Below the pieces are notes generated by a model. The model saw nothing but the letters and a program-made list of their open reading frames with translations, was not told the origin of the DNA and did no database searches. A program made the translations under genes and the position numbers. From Cryptomeria japonica (Eukaryota; Streptophyta; Pinopsida; Cupressales; Cupressaceae): a stretch of DNA of 64,000 bases. Each line of letters starts with the position of its first letter. The first letter of the stretch is position 1. The stretch is taken from the NCBI RefSeq assembly GCF_030272615.1, contig NC_081412.1:674372323-674436322 (forward strand), read 5' to 3'. Shown here one piece after another: positions 1 through 10,809 of this stretch.

Positions 1-1815
1 TCTAGGCTCGGGAACAACAAACCTAAGCGTGTACACGATGAATTCAAATTTAAGAACCACGTACGCGCTGCTTGGTTTTCCAATTTTTTTTTGGGTGGTG
101 TCCACTTTTCTGACCACCATCTTTGTGCACATACCCAATAACCAAATTAAAATTTGAATAATTAAATTTGAGGGGTCATATATACAAGCATGAGACCATT
201 GTTACAATTGTGGAGTTGACCCCAAGATACATAAGTGGTAATGTTTGTATAAAGAATGAATATATGGACATGTATAGTGCAATAAATAAGGGATGTGTAG
301 AAATGAATAAGATATGGATAAAAATGTGGAAAATTATGTAGATATATAAAAGTGTTCAAGATAAGGAAATGAGTCCAAATTTGCACAAGATTGAATATTT
401 ATAGATATACAATTTATTTAAGGAATTCTCTCAAAATAGAGAAAAAATAATTTGAAATTGACTTGTGTACATGAAAATATTTCATTGTCAATACATGTAT
501 AAGCATGCAAGTTATACATTGAATTAGTCAAATTTATATAATGAAACAAATTGATTTTATTCACATGATTCACTTTTTCCTAAATGTGTATAACTCTTAC
601 CTTAGATTTACATGAGAGAGTATATTAAAAAATATGTCAAATGCTCCTCTAAAAGACAAGGGTGCTTGAATTTATATCTATAAATATATGAAAATAAATC
701 CCATTAAAATAGTTAAAAAATTACTTGTAAGAAGAATAGTTAATTATTATCTACTAAGATTAGGTATGTAGTACATCTGCATAGAGATAAGTGATGGAAT
801 GCAATAATAATATATTTAAAAAGTTATGAATGAAAATTCTTACATTGGTTGAGTGATATATTCAAGGGGCATCTCATTGAACTAACACTAAGAATTGGGT
901 ACACCTTTGGAATAGTGAATTCATACCTTTCAATGTTCCTCTTTATTTAATTCACTTAAGCTATGCTATCTGTTTCATAAAATAATGATTGTATAAGTGG
1001 AATGGTTTCAGCTAGAAATTGGCACTTAACGTAATATAATAACATGTACAATAGAAGAATGCAACAATGTAAATAATTAGAAATATAAGAAAATTAATTA
1101 AAAATACTTAAAAATAATAGGCACCTATGAGGGGTCAAACCCCTAAAAATATCCAAAAAGGAATAGAATTCACATTATGATGTCCTCTTAGACCTCCTTG
1201 GCTATGTAGATCTACTAGTTGATCTAGCTACATATGACGATGACATCTAATCTATAGGTAATACTTGCTCATATAGATGTTGATAGTACTCAATCTCATG
1301 TGAACCTATCCATCTTAACCATTAAAGAATCCAGTTCCTATGTACCTAATAGTCCTTGAGCTTGATGATAGTTACCTGAACCCATTGCAAATACCATTGA
1401 GCTTACTTTAGTTGAATGGTTAGTGCATCTCTCTCTGATATTCGTTGAGCTCCCCCCCACCTTCTCATCTTTGAGGTCAAGCCTCATCCCCCTCCCTCAT
1501 AACTATGTCTAGCCGTCTCTAGAGGCTATCCCCTTAGCTCACTCGACATCCATTTCCTCATGCAATCTATCACTCTCTAACTATAAGATATCCATCCCTT
1601 TTAGTACTTGATCTCTTGTATGAGCCTCATCTATATTTTTCTAACATAAATTTAAAATTGATAACATCGTGGCTATCTACACATGTGTGTCCTCCTCCTC
1701 CTTCACATCCTATTGATCCTCATCTAACTCCATCTCCTCAACCTTGCCTCCACCTTCTCCTTGTCTTGTCATTGATGGACCCTGTCACCACCAATATTTT
1801 TTAGACCTACTCCAC
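1..1815. other. AT-rich spacer, nothing recognised
   Basis: I see no conserved protein, RNA gene or clear repeat boundary. The first 1.1 kb is strongly AT-rich. About 1450-1760 is pyrimidine-rich (many CT and CCTCC runs) and yields short ORFs that look like chance. It may be very old transposon sequence. Confidence 0.5.
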
Positions 1816-3015
1816 ATCTCTGCCTCCTGAATGTTTATCGATTTGGCCATATGGGACCAAATATAATCTTAAATCTTCCCAAGTGCAAAGATTCATAGTA
1901 AATTTGGAAAACTAATCTTGAGGAGTATGGATGCCTTTCTTGTGAAAGCACAAAGTATAAACCCATGGTAAATGAGCCAAGGGAAGACCCTAAACACAGA
2001 TAAGAGGAGATCATCCTGGAGGTTATTTTGATTTAAAGATAACCCATTTTGAAAGCTAGAGCCAACCCACCAGAGTGAGGGCTTAATAGCTTCCTAGGCA
2101 CACTATATACTTTTGGTAACAAAAGTTCCTTTGATTTGAATAGCTTATGATATAACAAGAAGGATTTGAAGGTCAAACCCCTTCCAAGTCGGACTATAAG
2201 AAAGGAAGCTATAGGAAATGTAGTGTCTAAGAAGAATCTTCTAGGCCTTATTACTATAAATGGCACAAACAATCCATTTAGCACAAAGGGCTAATCCTTT
2301 CTTTCGAGTAGAAAGAAGACCCTGCCCACCAAAATCCTATTGGAGACAACAAAACTCTCAAGCCACATGGTGATAACCTTTGAGATCATAAGAACAAGCC
2401 CATAGAAAACCTCAAAGAAGCTTCTCAAATTTCAAATATGAAGCATTGGAGGAAACCCAACATGAATAGTAATACACATGGGTGGCCACTAAAATTTTAG
2501 AACAAACTTGGAATTTACTAGGCAAGGACAAAGGATTATAAATCTATTATGAGAGATTCTTCTCAATTATAGAAAGAATATCATTCCAAAAATCAATGAG
2601 AAACACTTTAAAGGTAAAGGGAATGCCCAATTAATGAAAGATTTCCCCATGGCTAATCCATTTCCACTTATACCCATGAATCTAGGAAGTCATGGTAAGG
2701 AAAGACTAGAGATGACACTATATTTGATGCCATTGAATGGAAGAACCATAATCTAGGAAGAAAGTGTTGAGACACTGGAGGAATTCCTTGAAATCTTGCT
2801 CCTTCTCGATGAGAGTGATAAATGAGTCATCTAAAAAGTGCCCATTAACTAGTTGATTAAATGACTCGGGTAGGGTAATACATCAAACTCTTCTATTGGA
2901 GATAGAGTTTTCTAGAAAATAACCAAAATCTTTAGCAAAAAGAACATATAATGAGGGAGATAGAGGGAAACCTTGGCAGATATAGATATGGAGCCCAAAC
3001 ATATATGACTAGAAG
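1816..3015 (-). pseudogene. LINE (L1-type) reverse transcriptase remnant
   Basis: The minus strand, read across several frames, gives a decayed non-LTR retrotransposon RT. Near 2940-2990 it reads GFPLSPSLYVLFAKDFGYF, matching the RT block usually written QGxPLSPxLF. At about 2826-2837 it reads FLDD, the counterpart of the catalytic F-A/V-DD box, followed by a stretch ending in GSSIQW. Further on come YLGIPFTFK (about 2600) and CSKILVATHVYYYSCWV (about 2470-2520), the usual plant LINE RT thumb region. Several stops and frame changes are present, so it is dead. The 5' half (ORF1, endonuclease) is absent. The fragment ends abruptly against the plus-strand Copia fragment at about 3020. The family is clear from motif order; the clade is not assigned. 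Confidence 0.72.
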
Positions 3016-3021
3016 TCATTA

Positions 3022-4400
3022 ATGGTGATGCAAGCAAAAGGAGAAAGAGAAGTGACAAGAAACAAAGCTAGGTTAGTTTGCAAAGTCTATTCACAAGTGG
3101 AAGGAATTGATTTTGGGAAAACTTTTGCTCTAGTGGATAGAATGGAGGCAATTAGATTATTTCTTTCTTTTGTTGCCCACAAGAAATTCAAGGTTTTATC
3201 AGATGGATGGCAAATAAACATTCTTGAATGGTGATTTAGAGGAAGAAGTCTATGATATAGTAGCCTGATGGGTTTCAATTATCAAAGGATACAGACATGG
3301 TTTGCAGACTTAAAAAACCTTTGTATGGTCTTAAGAAAGTTTTTAGGTCTTAGTATAAAAGGTTGGATATGTACTTACTTCAGTAAGGTTTCAAGAAAGG
3401 TACCACAAATAGAAATATTTATATTAAGGTTGAGGAAAAAAAAATTTATAGTTATGGTATATATTGATGACATCATCTTTGGTGGAGATGATGGTAAGTG
3501 TAAGAATTTTGCTTAAGATATGCAAAAAGAATTTGAGATGTCTATGATTGGTGAGTTGTTTTTCTTTGTTGGACTTCAAGTTGCTCAACTAGATGATGGT
3601 ATCTTTATTTCTCAAGGTAAGTATGTTAAAGAAATGTTAAAGAAGTTTGGTATGGAGGATTCCAAACTAGTAAGTACTCTCGTGGCTACTAGTTGTCACA
3701 TAAGCAAGGATGATGAGTCACTTCATGTTTACCATACACTTTATAAATATGTGGTTCGAGGACTAATATATTTTACTACTTCTAGACCTGATATTATGCA
3801 TACAATATGTCTAGTTGCAAGATATCAAGCCAATCCTAAACAATTTCATGATAAGGTTGTCAAAAGGGTATTTAGATACTTGAAGGGAACTTTGGACTAT
3901 CGTTTGTGGTATAAAATGGATAATGAGTTAACTTTGAAGGCATATATTGATGTTGATTGGGCTGATTATGTGGATAATAGAAGAAGTACCAATGGTAGTG
4001 CATTTTTCTTGGGAGATAATTGGTTTCATGGTTCAATAAGAAACAAGACTTAATGTATTTGTCAACAACAAAAAATTGATTACATTGTTGTAGCATCCTG
4101 TTGCACCTAGGTGCTATGGATGAAGGAAACATTGAAGGATATCAAGGTGGTATATGATGAGCTTATTCCTATTTTGTGTGATAATACAAGTGCTATAAAC
4201 ATTTCAAAAAATTCAGTGATACATTCAAGGACCAAACATATTTCTATCCAATATCATTTTCTGAGAGAGAAGGTTGTAGAGTAAGACATCAAATTGGAAT
4301 ATGTTCCTACAAAAGATCATTGCAAACATTTTCACAAAGGCACTTTCAAAAGATACTTTTGGGTATCTTACGAAAAAACTAGGGGTTATTTTCCCTCCTA
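3022..4400 (+). pseudogene. Ty1/Copia reverse transcriptase-RNase H remnant
   Basis: Starting at 3022 the frame reads KARLVCKVYSQVEGIDFGKT, the start of the Copia RT domain, and then YGLKK (about 3325). VMVYIDDIIFGGDD (about 3450-3495) carries the catalytic YxDD-type box. From 3520 the RT-to-RNase H linker follows without a break (GLQVAQLDDGIFISQGKYV). The RNase H part has DVDWADYVDNRRSTNGSAFF (about 3950-4005) and, in another frame, CDNTSAINISKNS (about 4178-4215). It ends near 4395. At least four stops or frameshifts separate the pieces. Integrase, protease and gag are missing, so this is a 5'-truncated element. Confidence 0.85.
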
Positions 4401-4660
4401 ACTAGATGCATAAGATGATCCATCTATCCAAGGGGAGATATTCAAGGTATATCATTCTCTCTTGGATTGATGCAGACTACCTCTTAGGGGCGGTAGGTAG
4501 TTAGTTGGTTGTTGCTGACAGGGGGAGCATACATGAAAGATAATTTTGATAGTAAATGGAGAGATTCACCCTTTGTCCTTGATGTCAAAGGGGGAGAGAG
4601 TATATATAAATGCTAAGGAAAGAGTGAAGATGATTCTTCTATCATATGAGTATCTCATAC
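4401..4660 (+). other. Copia 3' tail with polypurine tract
   Basis: Non-coding sequence follows the RNase H remnant. It contains GTCAAAGGGGGAGAGAG (about 4584-4600), which looks like the polypurine tract that precedes the 3' LTR of many plant Copia elements. No matching LTR follows, because another LTR begins at 4661. It reads as the stump of the Copia copy at 3022-4400. Confidence 0.5.
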
Positions 4661-5404
4661 TGTTTATGGTAAAAATGGAAACAACAATACTGAAAGACTA
4701 AATTAATTCAACCACAAAACCCTAGCCTAACAACAACAAAGATCCACCATAACATATGAAGATTACCTAAGACAATGCAAATCAAATGAAATCACAAATA
4801 TTATACCATCACATGTCCAATAGGATTTGAATCTCCATTCTTCCTATCTCCATTGATCTTGCTTGATATATTTGCTCTCAGATTTTATGTGTGCACAAGA
4901 GCTCAACAAAAAACAAAAATGTGGTTGATAGATAGATCGCATATGAAAATTCAAAAGTGTAGTTGGAATAGCCGATTAGAATGATTAGAATTATTCCCAG
5001 GATTGATAATAAAGGAACCATCTCCTTATATAGAAGACACTATAAGAAATAGAGGGATAATATTGAGAGGTGTAAAAGATAAATGGTCAGCTAAGATTAG
5101 AGGGTAGGTAGAGGAAATAAGAAAATAATGAGAGGGTAGGTAGTGTAGGAATTAAGAGATGAATGACATGTGTCATAGGTAGAAAAGGCTAATGAATTAA
5201 TTAAATAAATAAAGATTTATTTAATTAATAGAAGAAGTGGGATCGATTAAATAAATAAAATATTTATTTAATTTAAGGAAATGATAATTTAAATAAATAA
5301 ATGTATTTATTTAAATGAGAAATAAGGCTAGAAGAGGATAAATGAATGAATTAAATAAATAAAGATATTTATTTAATTAGACATGACAATTTTAGGTGTC
5401 TACA
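4661..5404 (-). repeat. LTR, family A copy 1 (3' LTR, minus orientation)
   Basis: This 744 bp repeat begins TGTTTATGG and ends GTCTACA on the plus strand, so it has TG...CA ends. It recurs at 8832 and at 34259-35052. Orientation comes from two signs. The minus-strand sequence just before its TGTAGACACC end is a polypurine tract (5405-5419), and a TATATAAGG-type TATA box lies on the minus strand near 5028-5036. It is therefore the 3' LTR of a minus-strand element. The right part is full of TTAATTAAATAAATAAA tracts. The flanking five bases (CATAC, TTTTG) do not match, as expected when the internal region lies on the right. Confidence 0.75.
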
Positions 5405-5419
5405 TTTTGCCCCTCTTTG
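5405..5419 (-). other. Polypurine tract of LTR family A element
   Basis: The minus strand reads CAAAGAGGGGCAAAA immediately before the LTR end TGTAGACACC. A purine run in this place primes plus-strand DNA synthesis in LTR retrotransposons, and it fixes the element's orientation as minus. Confidence 0.6.
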
Positions 5420-6103
5420 AGACAATGCAACTTGTCGCGTTGTTTCAAAGAAGATAAGATGAACTGATACAAAGTTTCCCCAAGATGGGAATGATATGCC
5501 CCCTTGAGAGATTGGATGAAAATGTCTAAAGAGATCGTAGACAATCTCTCGATAAGAAAGAAAGGCTAGAATGGACTGACAAGATAGAGTGACAGAGTCA
5601 CAAGATAAAGAATACTGACATGAGAGACTAGGGCTAGGGTAGTCTAAAAGATATACTAAGAGGGAAAACATCCTCATTGTCATCCACACATCCAAGAGAT
5701 TAGAGTGCAGAGAGTAGCCAACAATGATGGCATTGGTGCATAGATTCGATTGCGTTCGCTGATATCAGAGGCTAGCAGATGCAAGAGAGCCGGTGAGTAC
5801 CACAATACCTCCTTGTACTTTGTTGTATTAATTATTGTCATAAATGCTTGTCAGGTAGGGAAATAAATGTTCTTTAGGTAGGTTGCAAAAAAAATGCCAA
5901 GCAGGGTAAAAACACTAAGGCGCGTCTGCGTTGGTGTCAGGCGCGTCTAGGTAGGCTGGGCATGTCTGAGTTGGTGTCAGGCACGTCTACGATTGTAATA
6001 GCGTTTGTGTTCAATGCGAGCGCGTCTATGCATTTCAGGTGCGTTTATGAAGGACAAGCACATCTGTGTAGGACAAGCATGTTTGTGAAGTAGGTAAGCG
6101 TGT
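5420..6103. other. Retrotransposon internal non-coding region with degenerate GCGTCT repeats
   Basis: No conserved protein is seen. From about 5918 to 6103 a degenerate short unit recurs, with cores such as GCGCGTCTGCGTTGGTGTC, GCGCGTCTATGCATTTC and GCGTTTATGAAGGAC. The same kind of unit recurs at 10138-10320, in front of the gag fragment, which suggests both stretches come from related elements. Confidence 0.5.
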
Positions 6104-6478
6104 TTGCGTCTTCAAGGACAAATAGATAGTTCCGTGATAAACATATGTTGTCAATTGGATAATCTGTTGAGAGGATACACTCAAGAAAGTCCTCTAGGGA
6201 AGAATAGGATAGAAGATAGGGCTAGGATTGATAGTTCTGTGATAGAACATATGTTGCCAATCAGGAAACTACTCAAGAGGTTACACTCAAGCAGAGGCCC
6301 TAGGATAGGATAGAACAAGGCACTTTGTGATGAATAGGGAGTACCATGGAAATTGATAATTTTGTGATAGAACATACATTGCCAATTGGATTAGGCTGAA
6401 ATTGATAATTCTGTGATAGAACATACATTGTCAATTGGATAAGATACTCAAGAGGATACACTCAAGTAGGTGCCCTAA
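6104..6478. repeat. ~100 bp degenerate tandem repeat
   Basis: Units start with TTCTGTGATAGAACATA (near 6129, 6234, 6358 and 6407) and continue with CAATTGGATAA and AGAGGATACACTCAAG. Copies differ by small indels. The array grades into the 42 bp repeat to its right. Confidence 0.6.
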
Positions 6479-6735
6479 AGATAGGATAAAAGTAGCACTT
6501 TGTGATGAATAGGGAGTACCACTAGGATAGGAAGAAACACTTTGTGATGAATAGGGAGTACCACTAGGATAAGAAGCAACACTTTGTGATGAACAGGGAG
6601 TACCACTGGGATAGGAAGAAACACTTTGTGATGAACAGGGAGTACCACTAGGATAGAGTGCCATATGATAGATATAAGAACTAGGATAAAAAGAAGCACT
6701 TTGTGATGAATTTTTGAATGCCACTAGGATTGACA
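6479..6735 (-). repeat. 42 bp tandem repeat, in-frame 14-residue unit
   Basis: The core CACTTTGTGATGAA starts at 6496, 6538, 6580 and 6622, exactly 42 bp apart, with a further diverged copy near 6697. On the minus strand an open frame (6431-6736) crosses the array and repeats a 14-residue unit of the form SSYPSGTPCSSQSV. A unit that is a multiple of three kept the frame open. It may be a serine/tyrosine-rich part of the minus-strand element's protein, or chance. Confidence 0.7.
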
Positions 6736-6749
6736 TAGTTGATTTGCTT

Positions 6750-8639
6750 GACTGCAGGAGGACCTACCTATGCTGGAGTCACGAGAGAGATTCCCTTCAA
6801 CTTAGAGATTACAAGTAGAGCTGATGGTTGAAGATAGAGTGGCAGTTCAGGCTATGGGCTTGCGATATATTTTGTATGTGCCTGAGTTTTGGGCGAACAT
6901 GGGATTGCTGACTGCATTAGTTGAGAGATGGCACTCAGAGACTTGCACGTTTCACTTGCTGATGGGTGAGATGACAATCACCTTAGAGGATGTGTATAAG
7001 ATACTGAGGATACCAATCGATGGGCAGTTAGTTCCTTACAATCGAGAGGGAGACAGGGATGCACTGAGATGAGTGTTTTAGGATCTAGGACTGGAGATGA
7101 GGGTTGTACATGTGGCATGGGATACCATGACACAAATAGGATTGGCGCTACTAGCAGTACTAGCAGGAGAGATCAGTGGGTTCCTCTATCCGGATAGGGC
7201 GACACGTGGGTTGGCTATGGGATGGGGGAGGACTTTGGAGATGTTAGTGACTGAGCACACCAACTTTGCATGGGGGTCATGTCTGATGGACACTTGTATT
7301 ATGAGATGCATCAGTTTGTGTATCATGGATCAGTATAATTAGGATGCGAAGTGACCTTGTTGCATGTATGGGCATATGAACATCTGTCGGTGACACGACC
7401 GATACACTTTAGGGGTAGAGGACATGGGCGTAGCTATGTTCATTTATATGATATGATTACTTCACAGCCATAGATTGGGAGACTAGAGTATTGGCGTTGG
7501 GTTATTGATGAGATAGACAGTGTGATATGGAGGCCTTACTTAGATTGTGAGGAGTGGGAGGATGATGTAGTGGAGCTGCCATATGTATTTAGGAGCAGGT
7601 ATCTGATTGGTCAGACACCGTATGTTATTGAGAGGAAGTTGGTAGATAGGGTGGGCAGGAAGTTCAATAGAATACATCGGATGCCATGGGGGTCAGGGAT
7701 GTATGCATGGACAGTGAGGGATTAGATGCATTTTGGGCCATTTCCTTCTTATGATCAGGTTGTGACACAGATGGTAGAGATTGTTCCCCTGCCTTGGGAT
7801 ATATGGGCAGATATAGAGGATGTAGGCATGGATGCAGAGTACACTGCATATTGGGGAGAGCATCCATTTCCATGGCTGACAGATCTAGGGGAGCTGATAG
7901 ATGGAGGTGGTGGAGGTGATGGAGATGATAGTGGAGATGGTGGAGGTAGAGGATGATGGCAGAGATGGGCGCAATGGTAGAGAGGAGAGTGGATCAGAGG
8001 AGAGAGGGTGGACAGGAGAGAGAGGCTCATATAATGAGGGGTAGAGGTGGATTTTCATTACAAGTGCCAGCAGCACAGGTTCCCAGACAGGTACAGGGAT
8101 GGGGACAGGGATAGGAGAAGCCACAGGAGCAGCCACAGGGATAGGGTGAGGGGGTAGAGAAGGAGGATGAGTCACTATCCTTGAGGTAGATTTTCCAGGG
8201 ATAGGTAGATGAGATCCAGGATCTGGAGAGGGAGACAGCTAGGCTTAGGAGATAGCTTAGGGACACTGAGTGAGAGAGGGATTAGGCTATTCAGAGCTAT
8301 ACAGAGGCTAAGACAACACTAAGAGCAGGGAGACAGACAATGAAGGACACAGGGGCTGGATACGCCTATGTTCTGTGGGTAGGGGAGGAAATATCCTACT
8401 GGAGAGACTTGTATTATGGAGCAATGCCACCAGATTAGCAGGCTAGGAGTTTCCGGAGACCATTGTGGACTACGACAACCACTAGAGGGAGAGAAAGGAG
8501 ACAGACATCTAGCGGTGGGGTCATGGGTCCTCTACCACCACCAGATAGATGGGGCAGGAGAGATGATCCTGGGGAAGGTCCTTCTAGGGCTCAGACTCCA
8601 TCGAGGTCAGCTGGCTTCGAGGGGGGGAGTTCATCATAG
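6750..8639 (+). pseudogene. Plant mobile domain (PMD, MAIN/MAIL-like) protein, broken
   Basis: A nearly full-length PMD-family reading frame can be followed through many stops. At 6824-7072 it reads MGLLTALVERW and then FHLLMGEMTITLEDVYKIL, the signature block of this domain. The 7097-7342 and 7522-7725 segments continue it with YLIGQTPYVIERKLVDRVG and MPWGSGMYAWTVRD. The 7726-7956 segment ends in an acidic Gly/Asp tract. A charged helical stretch follows (about 8230-8340), then GEEISYWRDLYYGAMPPD (about 8383-8437) and a Pro/Ser-rich tail ending at TAG 8637-8639. Most stops are TAG or TGA where CAG, TGG or CGA would fit, as after C-to-T decay of methylated DNA. PMD genes travel in MULEs and as extra ORFs in some Ty3/Gypsy elements. 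Here it lies antisense to the flanking LTRs. The start is uncertain. Confidence 0.82.
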
Positions 8640-8831
8640 CCTTAGAGGGATCCCTATGTATCAGTGTTGTACCATTTTTGTATGATGATGTAGACACCTT
8701 CAGGTGATTGTAGCCATATGATTTTGACATCATTGTATCATGACACTTATGATTTTGAGATATATATTTATGAGATTATTCATCCTTGCGGCAACTATAT
8801 GCGTGTCTACCTATGTGATATTGCTTCTATA
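8640..8831. other. Spacer between PMD gene and right LTR
   Basis: There is no gene. If the element is minus-oriented, the primer-binding site should lie just left of 8832. I see no sequence there resembling the usual TGG-start tRNA complement, so the 5' part of the element is probably rearranged. Confidence 0.4.
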
Positions 8832-9383
8832 TGTTTATGGTAAAAATAGAAACAACAATATCAAAAGACTAAATGAATTCAACAACAAAACCCTAGCCTA
8901 ACAATCAACAAAGATCCACCATAACATATGAAGATTACCTAAGACAATGCAAATCAAATGAAATCACAAAGATTATACCATCACATGTCCAATAGGGTTT
9001 GGATCTCCATTCTTCATATCTCTATTGATCTTGCTTGATATATTTCTCTCAGATTTTATGTGTACACAAGAGCTCAACAAAGAACAGAAATGTGGTTGCA
9101 AGTATGCTTGATTGCATGAAAGTTCAAAAGCATAGTTGGGGGTTGATAATGAAGGAAGCATCCTCTTATATAGAAGACACTGTAAGAAATGAAGGGATAA
9201 GATTGAGAAGTGTAAAAGATTAATCGTCGACTAGGATTAGAGGGTAGGTAAAAGAAATAATAAAATAATAAGAGGGTAGGTCGTGTAGGAATTAAGAGAT
9301 GAATGACATGTGCCATAGGTGGAAATGGCTAATTAAATAAATAAATAAATAAAGATTTATTTAATTAATAGAAGAAGTGGGAT
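8832..9383 (-). repeat. LTR, family A copy 2 (truncated)
   Basis: This matches 4661-5404 from its first bases (TGTTTATGGTAAAAAT) through the ACCATAACATATGAAGATT block, the minus-strand TATA box near 9169-9177 and the AATTAAATAAATAAA tracts. It stops at about 9383, where the sequence turns back on itself (see 9189-9586). With copy 1 it brackets the PMD gene as the other LTR of the same element or a related one. Confidence 0.72.
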
Positions 9384-9586
9384 CATCTCTTAATTCCACT
9401 TCTTCTATTAATTAAATAAATCTTTATTTATTTATTTAATTAATTAGCCATTTCCACCTATGGCACATGTCATTCATCTCTTAATTCCTACACGACCTAC
9501 GCTCTTATTATTTTATTATTTCTTTTACCTACCCTCTAATCCTAGCCGACCATTTATCTTTTACACTTCTCAATCTTATCCCTCTA
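9189..9586. repeat. Large near-perfect inverted repeat (palindrome)
   Basis: The left arm, about 9189-9383, is repeated in reverse complement at about 9388-9586, with only a few bases between them. Matching landmarks are AGAGGGTAGGTAAAAGAAAT at 9239 against ATTTCTTTTACCTACCCTCT at 9519, and GAATGACATGTGCCATAGGT at 9301 against ACCTATGGCACATGTCATTC at 9456. Only a handful of differences are visible over about 195 bp. Both arms are pieces of LTR family A in opposite orientations. A transcript would fold into a long hairpin. Confidence 0.88.
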
Positions 9587-10809
9587 GAGCTGAAAGTGTT
9601 GCATGTATGGCCACATGAGCGGATGCCATTACTAGCAGCTTTTTGTTTTAGAAAGCCAAAATCCTTCTAGTTGTTGGAGCAGGAGGTCTGACCTCTGGAG
9701 TGGCCCACACACATATGGTTCTTAGTAGAGATACAAATTTCACCACGGGGAGTTTTCATGGGGACTGATGCTTGGCTGCCCCGGAGAAGTGAGTGCCGAG
9801 GGTGGAGCCAGTGGGGTCAAGCATCTAAGTATCCACTCTAAATAATGTAGCCTTGGGGGAAACCCCATGTGGGATCAACAACTATTGTCCTAGCCAACCT
9901 TAGGAATTGTGCTTGTCTTCATTTAAACATTCAAACATTCAAAGATCAAACATCAAAACATTGTTTTACATCAAACAACACACTTTTCTTTGAGTCATTT
10001 TGAGTCTAAACACTTGCAAACATTGATTCCTCATCAACATTGTGTCCTGTTGTCACAAAAAATAGTAAAAAAAAATTTAGATTTGGTCACAACAAGCAAC
10101 TTCACAAAATTGGAAAAATTGCACTCAGTTTTCAAAAATGCGTCTATGTCTGACAGAAACACGTCCGTGTCATTTAACCGCGTCTATGAAGGGAAGAAAC
10201 GCATTTGTGTTCTCTTAAACAACATTACATTCACAAAATCTTAGAAATGTGTATGTGTCGGAAAGAATAGTGTATGTGTCATTTAACCACGTCTGTGAAG
10301 TATATAGACACGTTTGTGTTCATAATTGGAAAAATTTACATCTAACAAACAAGAGCAGCCAGTTTCAGAATTATTGACCTTCCTAGGTTATCCCTTCGGG
10401 TTTTCATCTAGAATTCAGCCTATTTTTGGGTCTCACAAATTTCATCATTGCTTTACACCTTGCATTACATTAACATTTGTCTAAACTTGAGTCAAAAGGT
10501 CACTTTCTTGTCCTCATCTTAGTTTGTCAACACACTACATACACCAACATTTTGCTAAGTGGTCTCTCATCAAGGTCTATCACCTTTGGGTCTCATTTGG
10601 TCTTACTTAGAGTTAAGGTCAACTTACCTCATCAAGAGAAACTATCATCTCTTTGGAAGCCACACCTACTCTACTACATACATACTTGGTCTTACACTTT
10701 GGACATTGCAAGTAAACCTCAGATTCATTTACATTCCATCCAACTCTTGGTCTTCCATACTCTTTTCCATTTTCATCTAGTCTCACACATCTTGGTCAAG
10801 ACCTAGGTC
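9587..10809. other. Retroelement leader-like region with PMD-like scrap and GTCT repeats
   Basis: At about 9588-9640 the plus strand reads LKVLHVWPHERMPLL, resembling the LLHVWAYEHLS segment of the PMD gene, so a second PMD scrap may sit here. From 10138 to 10320 there are repeated GCGTCTATG, ACGTCCGTG and ACGTTTGTGTTC units like those at 5918-6103. The rest is non-coding and rich in ACATT/CATT. It probably is the 5' untranslated part of the Gypsy element whose gag follows. Confidence 0.45.

Noticed and set aside
4656-5409. Reading LTR family A copy 1 as a solo LTR
   Set aside because: Flanking five bases CATAC and TTTTG do not match, and a polypurine tract adjoins its right side, so it borders an internal region.
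6479-6735. Regular 42 bp repeats as a possible CRISPR array
   Set aside because: Units are contiguous tandem copies without unique spacers, and the genome is a plant nuclear genome.
7755-8266. Pro/Ser-rich minus-strand frames
   Set aside because: Shadows of the Gly/Asp/Arg-rich tail of the PMD gene.
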